In this document: positions 35,765 to 44,484 of the stretch, in pieces
Layout: every line of letters starts with the position of its first letter
Numbering within the stretch: the first letter of the stretch is position 1
Origin: Carboxylicivirga agarovorans
GTDB taxonomy: Bacteria > Bacteroidota > Bacteroidia > Bacteroidales > Marinilabiliaceae
Length of the DNA: 64,000 nucleotides
NCBI RefSeq assembly: GCF_050589845.1
Contig: NZ_JBNGPA010000030.1
Span: forward strand, 1 to 64,000
Reading direction: 5' to 3'
Notes under the pieces: generated by a model
Databases searched by the model: none
What the model was told of the DNA's origin: nothing
Seen by the model: only the letters and a program-made list of their open reading frames with translations
Program-made: the position numbers and the translations under genes

Positions 35765-36286
35765 CTACGTTAAAAGGTCCACCAATGGTATCAGGTCAAA
35801 TTCGCCTTTTCCCGGGTGGGCTGTTTTGATGTATTCCTTATTCAGCATAAACAAGCGACTATTAAAAGTATCCTGGGGATAGCAGTTGTCTTCATGGAAA
35901 TATTCTTCATCAACATGAGTAAAGTTGAGCTCACAGTGTGACAATTCCCATTGATCACCTGCTTCATTCATATACAATAGCGGATAACCATGGGTGCGGC
36001 AGATAATTGGGCGCGCTTCATAAATAGTACATTGCTGATCTTTCAAAAAGAAACACTTCTCCCCTGTTTTCTCAGGTTTATCCTGCTTTAAAACTTCGGG
36101 ATACAACTCTTCCATCTTTTGTCTGATATAATCAAACTCAACAGGAAACACATCGAAATTCAGACAACACTTATCACAGCCCTTTTTGCAAGCCATATTC
36201 GCTTTGTGTTCATCCCACAGTTTAATTGTCGAATAATCAATCTCATCTCTCAATGCCTTATATGTATCCAAACCGCCCATGTTCAT
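35765..36286 (-). CDS. YkgJ family cysteine cluster protein
   Basis: 173 residues. CKKGCDKCCLNFDVFPVEF, then KCFFLKDQQCTIYEARPIIC and RTHGYPLLY, is the YkgJ pattern. It is the best match to the family of the three copies in this window. The N-terminus is a charged helix. A minus-strand -7 element (TACCTTTG at 36301-36308) lies 15 nt before the ATG. Its function is unknown; the cysteines suggest metal or Fe-S binding. It is convergent with the symporter gene. Confidence 0.87.
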   Translation of the reverse strand: MNMGGLDTYKALRDEIDYSTIKLWDEHKANMACKKGCDKCCLNFDVFPVEFDYIRQKMEELYPEVLKQDKPEKTGEKCFFLKDQQCTIYEARPIICRTHGYPLLYMNEAGDQWELSHCELNFTHVDEEYFHEDNCYPQDTFNSRLFMLNKEYIKTAHPGKGEFDLIPLVDLLT

Positions 36287-36300
36287 CCTGTTTTTTTTTG

Positions 36301-36308
36301 CAAAGGTA
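36301..36308 (-). promoter_or_regulatory. -7 element for the YkgJ gene
   Basis: On the minus strand TACCTTTG matches TAnnTTTG and lies 15-22 nt upstream of the start at 36286. No clear TTTG at the -33 position was checked in the plus-strand flanks. Confidence 0.45.
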
Positions 36309-36396
36309 ATAAAACCTGATGGTTGAAGTGTCCCCTCTTATTCTGTTAGCTCCATCCACTCACTTCTTTTATTCTTTGGTGAATTCAGATAAGTAT

Positions 36397-36426
36397 TTTG
36401 TCAATGATAAATTTGGCTTATTTTTG
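36397..36426 (+). promoter_or_regulatory. Promoter of the helicase gene
   Basis: TTTG (36397-36400), an 18-nt spacer and TATTTTTG (36419-36426) match the Bacteroidota consensus. It leaves a leader of about 75 nt before the ATG at 36508. Confidence 0.6.
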
Positions 36427-36507
36427 CAGTGAGTGTAAATGTGATTAACCTGCCTCTCCGGGCTTAGTTATTTTCCCGTATTTATTTCAACCATTAACCT
36501 TATTTAA

Positions 36508-38745
36508 ATGAGCACACAGGTCGACTCTTTACAATCTCTTGTTTCCAGGTACATTAACACGACCAATAAAAGCGTATTTCTAACCGGGAAAGCCGGAACA
36601 GGAAAAACCACCCTGTTGCATCGTATTAAAGACCACACGCACAAAAACATGGTGGTTGCCGCACCTACGGGCATTGCTGCAATCAATGCGGGCGGTATTA
36701 CACTTCACTCCTTATTTCAACTGCCATTTGGAGCATTTATCCCTGATAATAATGGCATTGACCCTGATCGCATGCAAACATTGGCTCATATTAATACGCC
36801 ACGTTCGCTGATCAAAAACATCCAGATGCATACTACCAAACGCAATCTTATCAGAAACATGGAGCTTTTGGTCATTGACGAAGTCAGTATGTTACGGGCC
36901 GACCTGCTGGATGCAATAGATTTGATATGCCGACATGTTCGTCGCGACCATAATACTCCTTTTGGTGGATTACAGGTATTGTTTATTGGCGATATGTTGC
37001 AATTACCACCTGTCACAAAATATGAGGAATGGAGTTACCTGAGCCGCTACTATAAAAGCCCTTACTTTTTTGATGCACAGGTGCTGCAACACCATCATCC
37101 GGTACACATTGAATTACAAAAGGTATACAGGCAGACGGATCAACGCTTTGTTAACTTACTTAATAACTTAAGAGATAACCAGGTAAGCAACGAAGACATT
37201 AAACTGCTTAACAACTATTACCAACCCGACTTCAATCAACAGAACAACGACGGTTACATTCAGTTAACCACGCACAACGCTATTGCCGACAGCAAAAACA
37301 AGGAGTGTCTGCAGGAGTTGGATGGTCCGGTTTATTCGTATAACTCCAAAGTAAAAGGAGATTTTAAGGAGCACCAATATCCGTTGGATGAAGTGATGCA
37401 GTTTAAAAAAGGTGCCCAGGTAATGTTTATTAAAAACGATTTCTCAGGTCAGCAACGCTATTTTAATGGAAAAATTGGCAACATCAGCCATATTAGCAAT
37501 GACACAATAGAAGTAAGTTTTAGTGATGGAAGTGAAAAGGTTGTGGTTGAACCCTATACCTGGGAAAATAAAAAGTACTCGCTGAACAAAGAAACCAATG
37601 AAGTTGAAGAAAGTGTTGCAGGCGAGTTTATTCAATATCCTATTAAACTGGCCTGGGCCATTACAGTGCATAAAAGTCAGGGACTGACCTTTGATAAGGC
37701 TATTATTGATGTGGGTAAAGCTTTTGCTTCGGGTCAGATTTATGTGGCACTTTCCCGACTGACATCGCTGGATGGGCTGGTTCTTAAAACGCCAATTCCA
37801 CATCAGGGAATCGAAGCAGATGCATCACTCAGAAGCTTTGTGCAGCAGAAGATGAAGCAGGAGGAATTAGAGCCGATTCTTATGCAGGAGTCACAAAAGT
37901 ACTTTAACGATTTTGTGCTCAAGGCTTTTGATTTCAATGACCTTGTTGTGTCTTTGCATCAACATCTAAAAGGATACACAAAAGACGAAAAACGTTCGAA
38001 AAAACAACAATACAAATCCTGGGCTGAAGAATTACTGAAGGAGACCGAACCATTGCAAAGCGTAGCCAATAGCTTCCGCTCACAGGTTTATCGCATTGCC
38101 ACATCAGGAGATGAAAACTACGTTACCACACTGATTGAAAGAGTCAATAAAGCCATTGGCTATTTTCAACCTCCCATAAAGAAGATCCACTCCAATATTA
38201 TCGCCCACATTGAAAATGTGAGTGAGTTAAAAGGCGTGAAAGCATACCTAAACGAATTGAAAGACCTTGCTGCACAATACTACTCCCTCCTGCATAATAT
38301 TCTGAAAGCAAAAACCCTGTTAGAGTCATCTTTAAAAGGCCTGGACGTTAACAAGGAAGACATTGATCAGCCAGAACTGGAGAAACAGCCAGAAGAAAAG
38401 CGTAAAAAAAGAGCTGTAAAAGATAAAGAAGCGAAACCACCAAAAGTAGCAACCTACCTGGTTACATGTGCCCTATACAAACAAGGTCACGACATTGCTT
38501 CCATAGCCAAAGAACGTGGACTGGTTAAAACAACAATTGAATCACACATCGCCCGCTGCATTAAAGAGAATATACTGTCGTTAAATGATTTTGTTGATCA
38601 CGAAAGCAGGGAAGCAATAAAGCAGGGAATCAAGAATTGTGAAGGTACAGCCTTATCAGAGATCAAAGAATACTTAAAGCACAAATATTCTTATGCCGAT
38701 ATAAAGTTCGTACAATCCTGGATGCAGTCTGATGGAGTATTATAA
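36508..38745 (+). CDS. Pif1/RecD2-like DNA helicase with C-terminal HTH
   Basis: 745 residues. Superfamily 1B helicase motifs are in order: GKAGTGKTTLL (Walker A, about 28), LVIDEVSML (Walker B, about 120), FIGDMLQLPPV, VYRQTD, and near 390-420 AWAITVHKSQGLTFDKA and YVALSRLTSLDGL. Residues of about 655-700 (DIASIAKERGLVKTTIESHI) form a helix-turn-helix of the HTH_40 type found at the end of this helicase group. It unwinds DNA with 5'-3' polarity in the family; roles include replication fork and G-quadruplex processing. A lysine-rich linker (about 625-650) joins the parts. It is a single-gene unit. Confidence 0.93.
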   Translation: MSTQVDSLQSLVSRYINTTNKSVFLTGKAGTGKTTLLHRIKDHTHKNMVVAAPTGIAAINAGGITLHSLFQLPFGAFIPDNNGIDPDRMQTLAHINTPRSLIKNIQMHTTKRNLIRNMELLVIDEVSMLRADLLDAIDLICRHVRRDHNTPFGGLQVLFIGDMLQLPPVTKYEEWSYLSRYYKSPYFFDAQVLQHHHPVHIELQKVYRQTDQRFVNLLNNLRDNQVSNEDIKLLNNYYQPDFNQQNNDGYIQLTTHNAIADSKNKECLQELDGPVYSYNSKVKGDFKEHQYPLDEVMQFKKGAQVMFIKNDFSGQQRYFNGKIGNISHISNDTIEVSFSDGSEKVVVEPYTWENKKYSLNKETNEVEESVAGEFIQYPIKLAWAITVHKSQGLTFDKAIIDVGKAFASGQIYVALSRLTSLDGLVLKTPIPHQGIEADASLRSFVQQKMKQEELEPILMQESQKYFNDFVLKAFDFNDLVVSLHQHLKGYTKDEKRSKKQQYKSWAEELLKETEPLQSVANSFRSQVYRIATSGDENYVTTLIERVNKAIGYFQPPIKKIHSNIIAHIENVSELKGVKAYLNELKDLAAQYYSLLHNILKAKTLLESSLKGLDVNKEDIDQPELEKQPEEKRKKRAVKDKEAKPPKVATYLVTCALYKQGHDIASIAKERGLVKTTIESHIARCIKENILSLNDFVDHESREAIKQGIKNCEGTALSEIKEYLKHKYSYADIKFVQSWMQSDGVL

Positions 38746-38751
38746 AACTCC

Positions 38752-38810
38752 GCCTCTGCTTTTTCAGGAAACTATGAATGGAAAGTTTAAATGCAGAGGC
38801 AGAGCTTTTT
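38752..38810 (+). terminator. Terminator of the helicase gene
   Basis: GCCTCTGC (38752-38759) pairs with GCAGAGGC (38793-38800), with an inner AAACT/AGTTT stem, then AGAGCTTTTT. It starts within a few nt of the stop codon. The stem is bidirectional, so it may also stop the minus-strand small gene downstream. Confidence 0.75.
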
Positions 38811-38823
38811 GGTTAAGGCCTTG

Positions 38824-38943
38824 CTAGAAAATTATTAATAAGGTTACAATTATTAATATCACCAATTGATACAACAACACGATCTGCGGAACGTCCGGTG
38901 ATTTCATAAAAGCAAACAGCTTATTTGAAATAGCTTTCTTCAT
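38824..38943 (-). CDS. Possible small membrane protein, 39 residues
   Basis: The minus-strand frame from ATG (38941-38943) to TAG (38824-38826) reads MKKAISNKLFAFMKSPD and continues with a membrane helix (IVLLYQLVILIIVTLLIIF). A basic N-terminus and a single helix fit a real tiny membrane protein, and its 3' end meets the helicase terminator region. No Shine-Dalgarno and no promoter were found. No homologue is recognised, so it could be spurious. Confidence 0.4.
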   Translation of the reverse strand: MKKAISNKLFAFMKSPDVPQIVLLYQLVILIIVTLLIIF

Positions 38944-39084
38944 AATGTCAGAGTTAGATGTTAGTGTTAAAAGTTACGCTGATCAACAAGCAAATTCTGT
39001 GCCGTAACCTTGTGTTTTTTGAGTCATTTTGATATTCATTTTATTTTTTATTTCTTTGATTTGCTTATCAAAAAACCTTACACA

Positions 39085-39540
39085 ATGAGAATAGCTCCCC
39101 TTCTTATATTGTTAACAGTTGGTTGTATATGCCGTGCTCAGGAAAGACAACTTATATCGGCCAACAGTTTCACTTTTAAATCGAACTATAATTACTCCAT
39201 TAGCATTGGTGAACCGGTTATTGACCTGTTATCAAATGGTAATATCAAGTTCATCCAAGGCTTCATTCCAATGAAATCCACAGCAATAGCATCAGACATT
39301 GAACAGCCGGAGCTATCTGTACAGATTTATCCTAACCCGGTTACATCTGATATTTTTATAAAAGGAATTGATTTAAGCAAAGGCTTCTCATATTCAATCA
39401 TTGGAACCGGAGGCACTATCATAGAAAAAAAGAAACTCACTCAGGCCCGGATTCATGCCAGTCACCTGGCACCCGGAAGTTATATAATTACAATTTTCAA
39501 TAATAAATCAACCTATAAGCAAAAACTAATTAAACAATAA
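39085..39540 (+). CDS. T9SS type A sorting-domain protein
   Basis: 151 residues from MRIAPLLILL; sequence upstream of this ATG in the same frame does not form a signal. A signal peptide (about 1-19, ending CRAQ) is followed by a small beta-rich domain and then the T9SS C-terminal domain: IYPNPVTSDIFIKG, then SYIITIFNNKSTYKQKLIKQ at the very end. The tail directs export by the type IX system and anchoring or release at the surface. The small N-terminal domain has no recognised function. It is 21 nt upstream of the kelch gene, which makes a pair of exported proteins. Confidence 0.88.
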   Translation: MRIAPLLILLTVGCICRAQERQLISANSFTFKSNYNYSISIGEPVIDLLSNGNIKFIQGFIPMKSTAIASDIEQPELSVQIYPNPVTSDIFIKGIDLSKGFSYSIIGTGGTIIEKKKLTQARIHASHLAPGSYIITIFNNKSTYKQKLIKQ

Positions 39541-39561
39541 TTCTCCCTGAAATCACAAAAT

Positions 39562-41160
39562 ATGAAAAAATATACCATCTTAGGAATACTACTGTTAATA
39601 ACATATCTGTCACAAGCCCAGGTTCCGGAGAACATAAATTACCAGACACTGATCAGAGATAATAGCGGGAATTTTGTTTCAAATGAAACTGTTTCCATTC
39701 GTCTATCATTACTTCAAGGCAGTCCTACAGGGTCTGTTGTTTATTCCGAAGCCCATATGACGCAGACCAACGACTATGGCTTAATAAATCTGAAAATAGG
39801 AGAAGGAGCATCTTCAGATGTATTCAGTGATATTAATTGGGCACAGGAAACCTTATTTATTAAGGTGGAAGCCAAAGTTGGTAATGCGGCTTCCTATGAA
39901 GAAATTGGCATATCTCCTTTTAGCAGTGTGCCATATGCTTTATTTGCCAAAGATGCCAATATCACTCTCACGGCGGGCGACGGTATCGATATCAATGAGA
40001 AAACAATAAGTGCCCAGATAAATAATCCTTTATGGAACGCCAATAGCATTCAGAATAAAGACATTTCAACAAATGAACCTCAAACAGGTGATGTTCTGAT
40101 TTATGATGGCACCCAATGGACTCCCGGCCAGCAAAACACCGTTCCTTCAGGCTCAGGAATCATTAGTTTTAGTTCTGATGCCCCTGATGGCTTTGAATTT
40201 TCAGGAAATACCATCACAACAGAAAAAGTTGATGGAAACTGGGAAGAAGTCGCACCGATGTATAATATCAGACGATATGCAGCTACTTGTGAATACAATG
40301 GTAAACTATATGTTTTTGGCGGAGAAGACACCTACAATTTCACAACCCGTTATGCAGAAGTATATGATCCTTCATCAAATACCTGGACAGAATTAGAGCC
40401 AATGCCTGTTGGCAGAACAATTGGAGCGGCTGTTGCCCACAATGGATTAATCTATGTTTCGGGAGGCTTGACAGAAGGAACTAATACAGGTTCAACAAGA
40501 GTTGATGTTTATGATCCGGCACTAAACACATGGTCTGCCATACCATCAATGAATCATGGGCGATACTTACACAGTTTGTTTGCTTATAATAATAAGCTTT
40601 ATGCGGTTGGCGGCCTGGTGCGATTAAGCGACCCTCAAGTTACAGCAACTATTGAAGAGTATGACTTTACAGATCAGACATGGACCGTTATAAATACCAT
40701 ACCTACATTTTATCCAGGAACTGTTTCAACTATTCTTAACAGTACCATTTACTTCACTTGTGGTTCTGACACCCCAGGTGATTCATATTCATGCAAAAGC
40801 AGCGTATGGTCATACAATCTTGATACTCAGGAATGGGCTGATCTAAAACCATTAAACACACCAAGAATTGGCTGTGCTTTTGGTACAGTTGATAACCACC
40901 TGATCATTACTGGTGGTATTTACAATGGCAATTATCTTTCTTCTACCGAGTTATATTCTCCTAAGGATAACACCTGGTTTGATGTTTCAGACCAAATAAA
41001 GGCTCCATCATTTTCAATGAGAGGAAATGAAGTAAATGGGGTATTTATCATGACTGGAGGGCAATACAAAGAAAACGGAACAGCCTACAAAACAAATTCA
41101 ACTCAAACGTTTAACCTGGTCATCAGTAAGGAGAAGGTATACATCCATCGCTCACAATAA
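39562..41160 (+). CDS. Exported kelch-repeat protein
   Basis: 532 residues with a signal peptide (about 1-19, ending SQAQ). Residues of about 20-130 form a beta domain of the type common at the start of Bacteroidota surface and tail-fibre-like proteins (INYQTLIRDNSGNFVSNETV). From about 225 there are at least five kelch repeats, for example NGKLYVFGGEDTYN with VYDPSSNTWTELEPMP and NGLIYVSGGLTEG, which build a beta-propeller. No T9SS C-terminal tail is present, unlike its neighbour. It probably binds a surface ligand or partner; the function is unknown. Confidence 0.85.
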   Translation: MKKYTILGILLLITYLSQAQVPENINYQTLIRDNSGNFVSNETVSIRLSLLQGSPTGSVVYSEAHMTQTNDYGLINLKIGEGASSDVFSDINWAQETLFIKVEAKVGNAASYEEIGISPFSSVPYALFAKDANITLTAGDGIDINEKTISAQINNPLWNANSIQNKDISTNEPQTGDVLIYDGTQWTPGQQNTVPSGSGIISFSSDAPDGFEFSGNTITTEKVDGNWEEVAPMYNIRRYAATCEYNGKLYVFGGEDTYNFTTRYAEVYDPSSNTWTELEPMPVGRTIGAAVAHNGLIYVSGGLTEGTNTGSTRVDVYDPALNTWSAIPSMNHGRYLHSLFAYNNKLYAVGGLVRLSDPQVTATIEEYDFTDQTWTVINTIPTFYPGTVSTILNSTIYFTCGSDTPGDSYSCKSSVWSYNLDTQEWADLKPLNTPRIGCAFGTVDNHLIITGGIYNGNYLSSTELYSPKDNTWFDVSDQIKAPSFSMRGNEVNGVFIMTGGQYKENGTAYKTNSTQTFNLVISKEKVYIHRSQ

Positions 41161-41189
41161 GCTAAATTTACAACTATATTCATAAATAA

Positions 41190-41220
41190 AAGACCGATAA
41201 TCTCGGTCTTTTATTTTTTT
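41190..41220 (+). terminator. Terminator of the kelch gene
   Basis: AGACCGA and TCGGTCT form a perfect 7-bp stem, extended by flanking A/T pairs, around a 5-nt loop; TTATTTTTTT follows. It separates the exported pair from the glycan operon. Confidence 0.88.
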
Positions 41221-41236
41221 GCTTATTGCTATAAGC

Positions 41237-41244
41237 TAAATTTG
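41237..41244 (+). promoter_or_regulatory. -7 element of the glycan operon
   Basis: TAAATTTG fits TAnnTTTG and lies 18 nt upstream of the ATG at 41263. This rules against a TTG start at 41242, which lies inside the element. Confidence 0.5.
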
Positions 41245-41262
41245 CAGAAACTAAATTATTCA

Positions 41263-42561
41263 ATGGATCAAAACAAAATCTTTTTAACCGGTTTATTATC
41301 AGCCAGGATAGGTGGACTTGAAGTGGGTAACCTTGGAAATTTCGCCATAGTTGAACCATTTATCGATAACCTGAAAAAAGAGTTTCCAAACCACTCGATC
41401 AGGACTTCCTTCCAATTGTCAGAGAGTTTTGAGCAACAAAAAGAGATTACATGTTTGCGCAACGAACGCTTCTGGAATTATGGCAAATACACAGCTAAGC
41501 AAACCATTAAAGACGCATTTAAACTGCTGCTTTATAAAATAAGTTTTGGTTCATCAACTAAAATAATCAATTCGAGCAAACTATTAAAAGAGCTATATAA
41601 CGCTGATTTTGTTATTGATTTCAGTGGTGATGTTTTTGGTGAAAACGCCAAGTTCAATGTTTTCCTGGAGGGGGCAGCAAAAATATTCTTTGCCTACGCT
41701 TTAAAGAAGAAAGTATTTGTATTAGCAAGCTCACCAGGTCCTTTTAAAAAGCTTTATAAACGTCTGATCGTAAAATACCTTTACAACAAATCTGAAATCA
41801 TCCTGAATCGTGAACCAATAAGCACCGACATGCTTATTGAGCTTGGACTGAACAAGGAAATAACAAAAACATCAGCATGTCCTTCATACCTGTTTAAAGG
41901 CAACCCTCCTTCTACAGAATCAGGACTTTTAAACAAGTATGGCATTCATAATGAAGATAAGCTTGTAGGTTTTATTCTGACAGGCTGGACCCTCAAATAT
42001 GCCCCTTACAATAAGTTGCCACGCGAAGAAGATGAACTGACAATATTCGTAGAGTTCCTGATTCACCTTTATGAAACCTATGAATTTAAAATTGTCCTTT
42101 TATCTCATGGCAATACAACATTGGACAATGGTGACCTTGTTTATGGTAATGACTACTATATTCTAAAACAGCTATTTGAGATGATTCCTGAAAAATATAA
42201 AGACAGGATCATTCTTATCAACGAAGTATTTGATGCGAAACGTGCCAAAGCATTCATAGGTAATTTTGACACGCTGATAAGTGGTCGATTACATGGGGCT
42301 ATAGCTGGCATTTCTCAAACTGTCCCAACAATAGTTTATGATTACGGTCATGAACCTAAAGCACATAAACTACGAGGATTTTTAAGACTTATCAACTACG
42401 AAAACTTCCTTTGTAATCCAACGGACCTTGATGAGATGAAGAGTTTATTCAATAAACTCTGGACCAATCGCCTTTCAATAAAAGAACAACTAAAAGAAGA
42501 GGTGGCTTCCGTTCAGAGCAAAGCCTTACTCAACTTTAAATCAATTAAAAAATTTATATGA
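41263..42561 (+). CDS. Polysaccharide pyruvyl transferase family protein
   Basis: 432 residues. It fits the pyruvyl transferase/CsaB-like family: GNLGNFAIVEPFIDNLKKEFP near the start, VIDFSGDVFGENAKF in the middle, and a late motif ISGRLHGAIAGISQTVPTIVYDYGHEPK. The family adds a pyruvyl ketal to a sugar of a cell-surface polysaccharide using PEP. It is the first gene of a six-gene operon and overlaps the next by 4 nt. The initiator ATG at 41263 lies 18 nt after a good -7 element. Confidence 0.85.
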   Translation: MDQNKIFLTGLLSARIGGLEVGNLGNFAIVEPFIDNLKKEFPNHSIRTSFQLSESFEQQKEITCLRNERFWNYGKYTAKQTIKDAFKLLLYKISFGSSTKIINSSKLLKELYNADFVIDFSGDVFGENAKFNVFLEGAAKIFFAYALKKKVFVLASSPGPFKKLYKRLIVKYLYNKSEIILNREPISTDMLIELGLNKEITKTSACPSYLFKGNPPSTESGLLNKYGIHNEDKLVGFILTGWTLKYAPYNKLPREEDELTIFVEFLIHLYETYEFKIVLLSHGNTTLDNGDLVYGNDYYILKQLFEMIPEKYKDRIILINEVFDAKRAKAFIGNFDTLISGRLHGAIAGISQTVPTIVYDYGHEPKAHKLRGFLRLINYENFLCNPTDLDEMKSLFNKLWTNRLSIKEQLKEEVASVQSKALLNFKSIKKFI

Positions 42562-43478
42562 TACGGGTGGTTTTTCTTGGCATGGGAGGTCCCATTACCA
42601 CAATGGTTTTAAATACATTACTAAGCCATAAAAATGTGGAGCTAATGTGCCTGATCAAGCCACTTCAAAAAGGTAATTCTGATTCTAAAGCCAAACAGAT
42701 ATTTCAAAAACTCCCCCCACTTATCCAAAGGGCAATCAGGAGTTGTCGAATAAAGTTTCTTAACATCGAAAAGTGGCAACTACCTGATTTAATATCCCGC
42801 TTCAATATTGACGTGATCACCACAGGTGATATCAACTCTGGTAAAACCATTGAATTAATTCAGTCGAAAAAGCCAGACTTAATTGTAGTCGCTAACTTTA
42901 ATCAGATACTAAAAAAAGGAATCTTATCCATACCTAAAATAGGCTGTATCAATGTCCATCCATCCCTATTACCAGACTATCGGGGTGCAAATCCGATTTT
43001 TTGGATGTTCAAGAATAATGAACAAACGGGCGGCACTACAATACATTTGATTGATGAAGGAATAGACACCGGTGGTATAATTAAGCAGTCGGAATTCAGA
43101 TTAAGTGAGAGCGAAAGCGTTCAATCATATAGTATTAAATGCGGGCATGCTGCAGCAAAAGACCTTAACAGCGTTCTGGATTCCCTCTCTGAAAATACTT
43201 CATTGTCAAGCGTGAACATTGTTAAAAAAGGAAAATACTACCCCAGACCAACTGAAAAGGATGGCGAGTTATTGCTTATTGATAAGCCAGAGATAGTCTT
43301 GCGTAATTATCGTGTTATGAAAAATTACACCCCTGTTTATCTGAGCATTGACAATAAACAATTTACAATTACCAGTGCCTGGATAGATAAAACAAACGAG
43401 TCTGGTAATGAGCCAAATGAATTTGTATATTCATCAAATGAAAAAGCACTAAAATTCAAAGGTACATACAATGCCTAA
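42558..43478 (+). CDS. Formyltransferase family protein (sugar or tRNA formyltransferase-like)
   Basis: 306 residues. The formyltransferase catalytic set is complete: N132 and H134 in NVHPSLLPDYRGANP and D170 in DEGIDTGG. The first half (about 1-115) is a divergent Rossmann-like domain, not the standard Fmt start, and the C-terminal Fmt domain is short. Being in a glycan operon, it most likely formylates an aminosugar (for example a nucleotide-linked amino sugar) with 10-formyl-THF, rather than Met-tRNA. ATGA overlap with the gene before, 8-nt overlap with the one after. Confidence 0.82.
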   Translation: MIRVVFLGMGGPITTMVLNTLLSHKNVELMCLIKPLQKGNSDSKAKQIFQKLPPLIQRAIRSCRIKFLNIEKWQLPDLISRFNIDVITTGDINSGKTIELIQSKKPDLIVVANFNQILKKGILSIPKIGCINVHPSLLPDYRGANPIFWMFKNNEQTGGTTIHLIDEGIDTGGIIKQSEFRLSESESVQSYSIKCGHAAAKDLNSVLDSLSENTSLSSVNIVKKGKYYPRPTEKDGELLLIDKPEIVLRNYRVMKNYTPVYLSIDNKQFTITSAWIDKTNESGNEPNEFVYSSNEKALKFKGTYNA

Positions 43479-44484
43479 ATATTCTATACAAACAATTCCC
43501 TACGATACAGCTGCCGGTGATTGGAATGAACTTCTAAGTAATTCCGTTAATGTGAGCCCTTTTCACCACCTTGAATGGTTAAATGCATACTCAAAAGCCA
43601 AGGGTGAGTCTTTTGAAATAATAGGGTGCTACAATGAGAATAATGAGATCGTTGCAGGATTTGCCTATTTCTACCGAAAGAAATATGGATACAAATTAAT
43701 TATTAATCTTTTGGGGATTGATAATCATATAATATACCGCGAAAGAGCAACAAAACTACAATCAAAAAAAGAAAGCTACTATTTTGATATTTACGAAGCA
43801 ATAAACAACTACCTGGATAAAAATTGCAATCACATAGAATACACCCTGAGTTATTGCCATACTGATATTCGTCCTTTCAAATGGCAGGGATTCAAATCTG
43901 AAATTCGATACACCTACATAGGTGACCTGACTGACACGGATACCTTGCTAAAGAATTTTAATCCGGATGTAAGGAATAAAATTAAAAAAGCACTCAAACT
44001 CAACTATAGATTTGACTGCTCCAACTCAGCAGAAGAAATATTAGTCAGCCATCAATTAATTAAACGCTCACTGGATAAAAACAGTCAAGCACAGGTGCTT
44101 GATCAGGAAGAATATCAAACATTTTGCAAGCTGCTTCACCAGGCAGAAATGATTAAGGTTTGTAATATTTACAACGACGAAACTCCAGTGGCAACAAGAG
44201 TGATCATTCACAATAAAAATCAAGCCATTGATTTCCAGGCCGGAGGTAATGAAGCCTATTTTAAAACAGGTCTTAATCAACTTCTAAGCTATAAGATATT
44301 CGAGATGCTGCACCAAAACAACATCGGACAATATGACTTTAGAGGTGCAAATACTCCAACTATTGCAAGATACAAGTCAGGTTTTAACTTTAATTTGAAG
44401 CCATATTATCATATTTGGAAAGACAAAGGTTTAATGTTTAAGGCAATGCTAAAAACAAAAGAATTAATCGCGAATGTTAGGTAA
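43471..44484 (+). CDS. FemAB/BioF2-like GNAT acyltransferase
   Basis: 337 residues of the GNAT/FemAB-like fold. Early FHHLEWLNAYSKAKGE and later NYRFDCSNSAEEIL to YDFRGANTPTIARYKSGFN are typical of the BioF2-like acetyltransferases found in surface polysaccharide clusters. The last motif is the characteristic FRGAN...KSGFN end of the family. It would add an acyl or aminoacyl group to a sugar-linked amine. It overlaps the flippase gene by 11 nt. The exact acyl donor is unknown. Confidence 0.8.
   Translation: MPKYSIQTIPYDTAAGDWNELLSNSVNVSPFHHLEWLNAYSKAKGESFEIIGCYNENNEIVAGFAYFYRKKYGYKLIINLLGIDNHIIYRERATKLQSKKESYYFDIYEAINNYLDKNCNHIEYTLSYCHTDIRPFKWQGFKSEIRYTYIGDLTDTDTLLKNFNPDVRNKIKKALKLNYRFDCSNSAEEILVSHQLIKRSLDKNSQAQVLDQEEYQTFCKLLHQAEMIKVCNIYNDETPVATRVIIHNKNQAIDFQAGGNEAYFKTGLNQLLSYKIFEMLHQNNIGQYDFRGANTPTIARYKSGFNFNLKPYYHIWKDKGLMFKAMLKTKELIANVR

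Noticed and set aside
41242..41262. TTG start for the pyruvyl transferase
   Set aside because: The TTG lies inside the TAAATTTG -7 element; the ATG at 41263 is the better start.
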